Positions 58,101-64,000 of a DNA stretch of 64,000 nucleotides are shown here, in pieces. The stretch is from assembly GCA_015061815.1 (NCBI GenBank), contig SUVW01000009.1, forward strand, positions 1 to 64,000. The letters are read 5' to 3'. The DNA is from Lentisphaerota bacterium. GTDB taxonomy: Bacteria; Verrucomicrobiota; Lentisphaeria; Victivallales; Victivallaceae. Made by a program: the position numbers and the translations under genes. Position 1 is the first letter of the stretch; every line of letters begins with the position of its first letter. The notes beneath the pieces are model-generated. The model worked only from the letters and a program-made list of their open reading frames with translations. It was not told the origin of the DNA and did not search any database.

Positions 58101-61100
58101 ATGTTTTCGCAAATTTTTATTGAGCGTCCGAAACTGGCGATGGTAATTTCCATCGTTACTGTTATCGCCGGTTTGCTCTGTTTGTTTCAGGCGCCGATCG
58201 CAGAATATCCGGAAATCGCGCCGCCGACGATCATGGTCATGGCCAATTATACCGGTGCCAGCAGTCAGGAACTTGCCGATACTGTGGCGACTGTGATCGA
58301 AGAACAGTGCAATGGTTTGGAAGATTTGCTGTACTTCAACAGCAGCTGCAGTAATACCGGTATGTATCTTCTGGAAATTACTTTTGAATCCGGTTCCGAT
58401 ACCGACATAAATCTGGTGAATGTACAGAATGCGGTAAAACGTGCCGAACCGCTGCTGCCGGAAATTGTCAAACGCAACGGCGTGCGTCAATTCAAACGCA
58501 GCGGTGATATTCTTGCTCTGTACAACTTTACTACAGACGGCAGTGAGATGACGTTGACGGAATTGTCAAACTTTATCCGTACCAACGTGCGCGATCCTCT
58601 TTCACGGGTTCCGGGGGTCAGTGAAGTTTCCATCATGGGAGAACGCAATTATTCCATGCGTTTGTGGTTGGATACTGCCAAAATGGCCAATCTGGGGATT
58701 GCGACATCAGATGTGTCGGCGGCGGTTCAGGCCCAGAACGTGCAGGCTGCGGCCGGTTCCATCGGTTCTGAAGGCAGCAGTGATTTTATCCAAATGAAAC
58801 TTTCCACCCTCGGCCGTCTGCATACGACAGAACAGTTTGAGAATATCGTGGTCCGTTCCAAAGCCAATGGTGAACAGGTCAAAATCAAGGATATCGCCCG
58901 TGTGGAACTCGGTGCGGAGAGTTATTCCAACGGCAGCCGTTTCAACGGTGTCGATGCCATCTCTCTGCTGATTTACCGTAACAGCGATGCCAACGCGTTG
59001 GAAGTTGTGAAAAAAACCAACGCACTTTTGGAAGAGTTGAAAGCTTCGCAGTTCCCCAAAGGTGTTGACTATCATATCGGTTATGATCCGACTGAATATA
59101 TCCGGATCACAATGGCAGAGATTTTTGAAACTCTGATTTTGACGTTGATTCTGGTGGTGGCCATAACCTATTTGTTCCTGCAGGATTGGCGGGCCACACT
59201 GGTGCCGGCGATTACGATCCCGGTCAGTTTGATCGGAACATTTATTTTCCTTATACCGCTTGGTTTTTCCATCAACTTGCTGACGATGTTCGGTTTGATT
59301 CTGGTCATCGGTTCATTGGTTGATGATGCTATCGTGGTGACGGAAAACTGTATGCGCATCATCGAAGAGGAGGGGTTGTCTCCGAAAGAAGCTGCCAGAA
59401 AGAGTATGAAGCAGATCACCGGAGCGGTTATTGCCACGACTTTGGTTATTGTAGCGATTTATGTGCCGGTCGGTTTTTACGGCGGCATGGTCGGAACAAT
59501 ATATCTGCAATTCTCGGTCACGATGTGTATTTCGCTGTGTTTGTCAACGGTCAATGCGTTGACTTTGAGTCCGGCATTGTGTTCATTGCTTCTGCGCAAG
59601 CCAAAAGTCAACAAGGTGTTCTGGGCGTTCAATAAATTTCTTTCCGGCTCCTGCAACGGTTATATGAGAATATCCCGTTTTATGGTGCGGTATACGATTA
59701 TTGCTATCGTGATTTTTGCCGGTGTGCTGTATATGAATTATCATTATCTCAAGACCATTCCGGCATCATTTATTCCCGGTGAAGATAAAGGTGCCGTAAT
59801 GGGTATGGTTGAGTTGCGCCCCGGTGCCACACTGGCTGAAACCAATGCCGTACTCAAGCAGGTTGAGGAAAAGGTAAAAGATATTCCCGGCATTGAAAAC
59901 AGCATCAGTATCTACGGATACAGTTTCACCAGTGGTGCCGGAGAAAACGCCGGAACCTTTATCATAACGCTGGATGATTGGGAAAAACGCCAGACTCCGG
60001 ATACAGACATCAACGTTATCCAGAGCAAATTGCAGCAGATTTCCGCAACGATCCCGGAAGCACGGATCAACTTTTTCCAACCGCCGGCGATCATGGGATT
60101 GGGAGTTACCGGCGGCGTGACATTCATGCTGCAGGCTAATGCCGGACAATCGCCGCAGGAGTTGTATATGGCGATGAATAAGATGCTGATGCGGTTGAAT
60201 TCTCTGCCGGATGTGCTGATGGCGTTTGGTAACTTTGAAACCGGTACTCCGGAGTTGTTTTTGGATATCGACCGGGAAAAAGCCGAAGCTCTCGGTGTGC
60301 CGGTCAACCGGATATTCTCTGTTCTCGCCGGCAATGTGGCTTCAGATTATATCAATGACTTCAACTTGTATGGTTACTCATTCAAAGTAAAAATGCAGTC
60401 AGAAGATAATGAAAGGGCAAACGCCAATGAGTTGCTGCAGTTGATGGTGCAGAGCAACCGGGGAGCGATGGTTCCTTTGAGTTCATTTGCCTCGCTGCGC
60501 CGCACATCCGGTTCACGTACCTTGACCCGTTTCAACCAGCTGCTTTCGGCTAAAATAACGGTGCAGGCCAAGCCGGGGATCAGCAGTCAGACTGTGATGA
60601 AAGAGATTGAAAAGATCATGAAAGAGGAGTTCCCGCGCGGTTATCAGATAAGCTGGACGGATATGAGTTATCAGGAGCGCGGCAACGAAGGACGTATCGT
60701 TCAATTGCTGATTCTGGCGTTGATATTCGGTTATCTTTTCCTTGTCGGTCAGTATGAAAGCTGGACGATCCCGATTTCAGTGGTGTTGAGTTTCTTCTTT
60801 GCCATGCTCGGCGGCTTCTGGGGTATGAAATACAGCGGTCTTGACTTCAGTATCTATGCCCAGTTGGGAATCGTTATGTTGATCGGTCTGGCTTGCAAGA
60901 ACGCGATTTTGATGGTGGAATTTTCCAAACAGGAGCGCGAATCCGGTAAATCTGTTGAAGAGGCTGCGCAAAATGGTTTCAGCTTCCGTTACCGGGCGGT
61001 GTTGATGACGGCATGGTCGTTTGTTATCGGTGTATTCCCTATGGTGATCGCGACCGGTGCCGGAGCCGGCAGCCGCCGGGCCATCGGTATTACCACATTC

Positions 61101-61223
61101 TACGGAATGCTTTTGTCGACGATTATCGGAATTGTTTTTATCCCGGCGTTATATGCATTTTTCCAACGGGCGCGTGAAAGGGTTTATGCCTGGATGGATC
61201 GCAATAAAAAGGATGAAAAATAG
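58101..61223 (+). CDS. RND multidrug efflux permease (HAE1/AcrB-like)
   Basis: The product has 1040 residues from MFSQIFIERPKLAMVISIVT; the eight extra ORF-track codons lie in the adaptor gene. Twelve transmembrane helices in the AcrB layout are implied. Proton-relay residues are visible in GSLVDDAIVVTENCMR (two Asp in TM4) and GLACKNAILMVEFSKQ (Lys in TM10). The pore-domain pattern AEYPEIAPPTIMVMANYTGAS at the start and IPGEDKGAVMGMVELRPGAT midway are standard. It exports hydrophobic compounds or drugs using the proton gradient. No TolC homologue is in the window. Confidence 0.96.
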   Translation: MFSQIFIERPKLAMVISIVTVIAGLLCLFQAPIAEYPEIAPPTIMVMANYTGASSQELADTVATVIEEQCNGLEDLLYFNSSCSNTGMYLLEITFESGSDTDINLVNVQNAVKRAEPLLPEIVKRNGVRQFKRSGDILALYNFTTDGSEMTLTELSNFIRTNVRDPLSRVPGVSEVSIMGERNYSMRLWLDTAKMANLGIATSDVSAAVQAQNVQAAAGSIGSEGSSDFIQMKLSTLGRLHTTEQFENIVVRSKANGEQVKIKDIARVELGAESYSNGSRFNGVDAISLLIYRNSDANALEVVKKTNALLEELKASQFPKGVDYHIGYDPTEYIRITMAEIFETLILTLILVVAITYLFLQDWRATLVPAITIPVSLIGTFIFLIPLGFSINLLTMFGLILVIGSLVDDAIVVTENCMRIIEEEGLSPKEAARKSMKQITGAVIATTLVIVAIYVPVGFYGGMVGTIYLQFSVTMCISLCLSTVNALTLSPALCSLLLRKPKVNKVFWAFNKFLSGSCNGYMRISRFMVRYTIIAIVIFAGVLYMNYHYLKTIPASFIPGEDKGAVMGMVELRPGATLAETNAVLKQVEEKVKDIPGIENSISIYGYSFTSGAGENAGTFIITLDDWEKRQTPDTDINVIQSKLQQISATIPEARINFFQPPAIMGLGVTGGVTFMLQANAGQSPQELYMAMNKMLMRLNSLPDVLMAFGNFETGTPELFLDIDREKAEALGVPVNRIFSVLAGNVASDYINDFNLYGYSFKVKMQSEDNERANANELLQLMVQSNRGAMVPLSSFASLRRTSGSRTLTRFNQLLSAKITVQAKPGISSQTVMKEIEKIMKEEFPRGYQISWTDMSYQERGNEGRIVQLLILALIFGYLFLVGQYESWTIPISVVLSFFFAMLGGFWGMKYSGLDFSIYAQLGIVMLIGLACKNAILMVEFSKQERESGKSVEEAAQNGFSFRYRAVLMTAWSFVIGVFPMVIATGAGAGSRRAIGITTFYGMLLSTIIGIVFIPALYAFFQRARERVYAWMDRNKKDEK

Positions 61224-61904
61224 TTGTTTTTCAAAGGAAAAATCATTCGTACTTTGTTCCTGCTGCCGGTACTGGGCGGAATGATCATTTCCGCCCGGGC
61301 GGATGATGAATTATCAAAATTACGCTCTGCCAATCGGGAGTTGCGGGATAAGTTGATCAAAGCGGAAAAAGAGTTGGCCGACTATCGGTTGTGGCTGGCC
61401 AACGTTGCATTTGATCATGACCGGATGCAGCACTCTGACCGGGAGAAGCGGCAGCTGATCCTGTTGGAAGAACTCTCCCGCAGGAGCAATGAATTGTCCA
61501 TGTCCGCTCTGGCTGTCGGGGATGAATGCCGCCGGTTGCTGTCGGAATTGCCTGTCGGTCCGGTTCGCAAGGCGCAGGTGGAGCTGCGTTTGGAAGAGTT
61601 GGAAACGCGGGCCGGAGAACTTGCCGGATTGACGATCCCCGGTAATTCTGAAATAAGCAGTTGCCGGGTGTTGGCTGTTGATCCGGAACTGCAGGTGGCG
61701 GTCATCTCTGCCGGAAGCAGCAAGGGGGTCTTCCCGGGGATGGTGTTTCATGTCAAATCCAAGCCGCAGCTCAAATTGAAAATCATTGGAACCAGACCGG
61801 AAGGAGCTGCCGGAGAAATTATTTCCGGCAAGGCGGGAGATTTTGTTCCCGGAATGGAGTTGTCAGCTTTACATCAGGTCAGAGAGCCGGTCGGAAGCCG
61901 TTGA
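61224..61904 (+). CDS. Secreted coiled-coil protein of the efflux operon
   Basis: The product has 226 residues. The frame opens at a TTG directly after the pump stop, with AAGGAT 10 nt upstream; no ATG precedes the signal peptide (IIRTLFLLPVLGGMIISARA), so a non-ATG start is needed. Residues ~27-60 and ~85-130 are heptad-rich coiled coil (LSKLRSANRELRDKLIKAEK, VELRLEELETRAGELAGL). The C-terminal ~80 residues form a beta-rich domain (CRVLAVDPELQVAVISAGSS, GVFPGMVFHVKS) resembling the PEGA/LysM-less domains seen after coiled coils in MreC-like proteins. Its function is unknown; the position suggests an envelope role linked to the pump. Confidence 0.7.
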   Translation: MFFKGKIIRTLFLLPVLGGMIISARADDELSKLRSANRELRDKLIKAEKELADYRLWLANVAFDHDRMQHSDREKRQLILLEELSRRSNELSMSALAVGDECRRLLSELPVGPVRKAQVELRLEELETRAGELAGLTIPGNSEISSCRVLAVDPELQVAVISAGSSKGVFPGMVFHVKSKPQLKLKIIGTRPEGAAGEIISGKAGDFVPGMELSALHQVREPVGSR

Positions 61905-61917
61905 AAATTTGTGGATA

Positions 61918-62376
61918 TCACCGATTTTCGTCAAGCAGCTTGAATATTATTCCGGCAGAAAATCCCCTGCCGGCCATAAAACGGAAAAGTTTCTCTCTTT
62001 TTTTTCCGGGGTCAGTTTCTTTGGTCAGAGTCCGTAATTTCCCTTCCATAGCCCGGCGGGCAGCCTCAACTTCTGCTTCGGGATCTTCAGCCAGGAATTC
62101 TCCGATACGTTCTTTGTCCAATCCCCGGCGTATGAGTTTCTGTTTTATCATTCGGGCTCCGAGATTACGCTGGCGCAAGGATGTCACGCAGTCTGCGGCA
62201 AGCTGTTCATCATCCAGATAATGCCGTCTGGCGCATTCGGCAACGGCGGCATCGCATTCATGGTCGGGAAAACCGGCCCGACGCAATTTCGCCCACAGCT
62301 CTTGTTCGCTTAACGGTCTGATCGCGAGCAGCTTCATCGCCTTGGTCATGGCCGATGGAGGAGTGGTTGGAGCCAT
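61918..62376 (-). CDS. recX: RecX-family regulatory protein
   Basis: The product has 152 residues. Three-helix RecX repeats are visible: MKLLAIRPLSEQELWAKLRR, then RRHYLDDEQLAADCVTSLRQ with the conserved Y-L-D-D, and NLGARMIKQKLIRRGLDKER. The C-terminus repeats the pattern (EGKLRTL...KLFRFMAGRGFSAGIIFKLL). GGAGCTG precedes the ATG. RecX inhibits or modulates RecA filaments. recA is not adjacent. It follows the phosphoglycerate mutase gene by 4 nt and converges on the efflux operon. Confidence 0.88.
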   Translation of the reverse strand: MAPTTPPSAMTKAMKLLAIRPLSEQELWAKLRRAGFPDHECDAAVAECARRHYLDDEQLAADCVTSLRQRNLGARMIKQKLIRRGLDKERIGEFLAEDPEAEVEAARRAMEGKLRTLTKETDPGKKREKLFRFMAGRGFSAGIIFKLLDENR

Positions 62377-62380
62377 ACGT

Positions 62381-63601
62381 TCACAGCTCCAGTATTTTGC
62401 GGATCAATTCTTCTTTTTTCAGATTTCCCAATGCTCCGGAAGGTGCAAGGGTTTCGCTGAAACATGTGATCGGATCCGGCTGTTTGATTACCGGTCCGCA
62501 TATTGCCAGGGGCACCGGAGTGGTGGTGTGTTTGCGGAGTTTTATGGGTACCGGATGATCCGGGAGAACCGCAAAGTTGTATGGACTATCCCGAAGAGCC
62601 GCAAGGATCGGAGAAACGATTTTAGCATCAAATTCCTCGATCGCCTGCAACTTTAATTTCAAATCTCCGAGATGAGAACACTCATCTATCGCTTCAAGGT
62701 GGACATAGACCAAATCGTGTTCCTCGATCGCCTTCAATGCCGCCTGAACTTTTCCGGAATAATTGGTATCCAGAAATCCGGTTGCCCCCGGGACATCGAT
62801 CACGCTCATCCCGGTGCATTTCCCCAAGCCTTTTATTACATCGACTGCGCTTATTACCGCTCCCGAGCGTCCGGCATAGCGTTCACTGAAAAGCTGCATG
62901 CGCGGGCGGTATCCCGGACTCCAGGGCCAAATCCAGTTGGCAGGCGCAGTACGACCGGCATTAAGCGGATGGGCTGCAAGAAATTTTGCTGCTTTTTCGG
63001 AGAGTTGTTCCAGAAATTCGACAGTATGTGCCGCTTCCGGAGAATCATCCAGAGCTTTGAGCCGCAATTGGTCCACCGGGATATCCTGCGATGAATCCGG
63101 TTTTTGATAATCTATCCGGTCACAGAATTCTTTTCCATGTAAGACCAGCAGATTCCGATAACTTACTCCATGATGAAATGTGACTTTTTCTGAATCAAAT
63201 TCAGCTTTTAATGCCGCCATCAATATTGCCGAATCTGCATCATCCAAATGTCCGGCTGAATAATCGCGTAAAATCCCATCATCAGAAACGTAGACCAGAT
63301 TGCATCTCCATGCCACGTCATCATCCGCCAATTGAATATTCTGACTGGCAGCTTCGATCGGTCCGCGACCGGGATAATTGAGTTCCGGTTGAAATCCGAG
63401 TACAGACATATTTGCCACATCGGAACTGGTGGGCAGAGCCGGCGGCAAAGTGAGAAATGTCCCGCTTGCTCCTCTGGCGGCAATGGAATCCATCGCCGGG
63501 GTGCAGGCATATTCCAGTGGGGTTTTGCCGCCTAATTCCGGCAGCGGATCATCTGCCATACCATCCGGCAGAAAAACGATAGCTTTGCGAAACTCTTTCA
63601 T
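62381..63601 (-). CDS. apgM: 2,3-bisphosphoglycerate-independent phosphoglycerate mutase, archaeal type
   Basis: The product has 406 residues. The alkaline-phosphatase-like fold is shown by AIVFLPDGMADDPLPELGGK (metal-binding Asp), PALPTSSDVANMSVLGF with the phospho-Ser, PIEAASQNIQLADDDVAWRC, SAVDVIKGLGKCTGMSVIDV, YVHLEAIDECSHLGDLKLK and PDHPVPIKLRKHTTTPVPLA. It interconverts 3- and 2-phosphoglycerate in glycolysis without a cofactor. ApgM-type enzymes also occur in several PVC and anaerobic bacteria. The ATG overlaps the upstream DUF167 gene by 4 nt. Confidence 0.93.
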   Translation of the reverse strand: MKEFRKAIVFLPDGMADDPLPELGGKTPLEYACTPAMDSIAARGASGTFLTLPPALPTSSDVANMSVLGFQPELNYPGRGPIEAASQNIQLADDDVAWRCNLVYVSDDGILRDYSAGHLDDADSAILMAALKAEFDSEKVTFHHGVSYRNLLVLHGKEFCDRIDYQKPDSSQDIPVDQLRLKALDDSPEAAHTVEFLEQLSEKAAKFLAAHPLNAGRTAPANWIWPWSPGYRPRMQLFSERYAGRSGAVISAVDVIKGLGKCTGMSVIDVPGATGFLDTNYSGKVQAALKAIEEHDLVYVHLEAIDECSHLGDLKLKLQAIEEFDAKIVSPILAALRDSPYNFAVLPDHPVPIKLRKHTTTPVPLAICGPVIKQPDPITCFSETLAPSGALGNLKKEELIRKILEL

Positions 63602-63915
63602 GATTCTACTTTTAATATTGAAATTATCTGTTCAGGAGTCATTCCTGATATTTTAACAACTTTATCCCGGCTGCATTCGCCGCTTTTCAATTCCACCATA
63701 TTCCGGCGGATTTTCAGAGTGTCTGCCAGAAATTTTATCAAAGCTGTATTTGCTTTGCCGTCAACCGGCGGTGCTTGAAGTTCGATTTTCAGAGCATCAC
63801 CCAATATCCCGCTGATACTGCTGCGTCTGGCTCCCGGATGGACCCGGAGTTTGAGCAGACAATTGCTTTGATTGTCCATCCGGAGCAGATTTTCAGGAAT
63901 CAGCATGGTTTTCAT
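63598..63915 (-). CDS. DUF167 (YggU) family protein
   Basis: The product has about 105 residues. Family motifs are LKLRVHPGARRSSISGI, LKIELQAPPVDGKANTALIK and FLADTLKI, with a final alpha-helix. The start is uncertain: ATGs at 63915 (MKTMLIPEN) and 63906 (MLIPEN) are both possible, and neither has a strong Shine-Dalgarno site. The start overlaps the 3' end of an upstream gene in another frame. The function of the family is unknown; in many bacteria it lies near division genes such as ylmG and divIVA. Confidence 0.87.
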   Translation of the reverse strand: MKTMLIPENLLRMDNQSNCLLKLRVHPGARRSSISGILGDALKIELQAPPVDGKANTALIKFLADTLKIRRNMVELKSGECSRDKVVKISGMTPEQIISILKVES

Positions 63916-64000
63916 CCCGGTCATCAACGCCGGTCAACGGTTGTTCCACTTGCGGTTCTGCGGGGGCGATTTCATCAGCTGAATTTGTGACAGCCGGAGA
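63893..64000 (-). CDS. C-terminal end of an upstream gene, acidic tail (partial)
   Basis: A minus-strand frame entering from the window edge reads SPAVTNSADEIAPAEPQVEQ and ends DRDENHADS before a TGA that overlaps the DUF167 start region. The Ala/Glu/Pro-rich acidic tail resembles C-terminal tails of DivIVA-like or other low-complexity proteins, but no domain is visible. That it is coding is inferred from the open frame and overlap. Confidence 0.45.
   Translation of the reverse strand, partial: SPAVTNSADEIAPAEPQVEQPLTGVDDRDENHADS

Noticed and set aside
57014-58153. 379-aa minus-strand ORF
   Set aside because: It is an antisense shadow of the RND adaptor gene with no recognisable domain.

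Overview
The window looks like a chromosome segment of an uncultured member of Lentisphaerota (Victivallales-like; PVC superphylum). The main evidence is two pseudopilins with the '[20 protein letters not shown]' start, an '[12 protein letters not shown]' continuation and a C-terminal H-x(9-10)-DG motif. Each sits inside a set of secreted sugar-active enzymes, and there is a Gfo/Idh/MocA, ThuA and sugar-isomerase complement of the kind common in that phylum. The taxonomy is inference; no rRNA gene is present.

Layout. (1) 1-591: a broken left edge with hairpins, a short tandem repeat and a phage polyvalent-protein fragment, followed by a 48-bp exact copy of an internal piece of alaS. (2) 592-29765: a glycan-utilisation region, nearly all on the minus strand. 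It holds an SGNH esterase, a giant LamG/DUF6259-like glycosidase, GH78, GH43, GH127 and GH36 enzymes, two secreted TIM-barrel proteins and a beta-propeller protein. It also holds two pseudopilins, two AraC regulators and a sodium/solute symporter. Two Gfo/Idh/MocA oxidoreductases, a sugar isomerase/epimerase, ThuA and a DegT-type aminotransferase complete it. Together they suggest uptake and breakdown of an arabinose-, rhamnose- and galactose-containing plant glycan, with keto-sugar chemistry inside the cell. (3) 29766-36650: an AT-rich accessory block. A three-gene plus-strand operon is bracketed by two diverged copies of a ~228-bp repeat. The operon encodes a CsgG-like/helical/degenerate-archaemetzincin fusion, a TPR protein and a double CsgG-like protein. 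A membrane protein and a hairpin-dense stretch next to tRNA-Ser(CGA) follow. This is the best candidate for an undescribed system. (4) 36651-64000: mostly housekeeping genes: a STAS protein, a short AlaRS, a membrane-anchored nuclease, rubrerythrin, ProA, V-ATPase subunits I and K, LplA, two CBM9-like secreted proteins, DnaG, a ZnuABC importer, an SDR protein, HisF, an FtsQ-like protein, a MarR/MFP/RND efflux operon, RecX, ApgM and a DUF167 protein.

Regulatory signals are readable. Many transcription units start with a TTGNNN - 16/17 bp - TATATT type promoter, including tRNA-Ser, proA, ntpI, znuA, the MarR operon and both genes at the 13.3-kb divergent junction. lplA appears to be leaderless. 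Many minus-strand genes overlap by 4 nt (ATGA), which points to translational coupling. Starts given here were moved inward from the ORF track wherever a Shine-Dalgarno site and a natural N-terminus (signal peptide or family start) agreed. No CRISPR array, intact transposase or complete prophage was seen.
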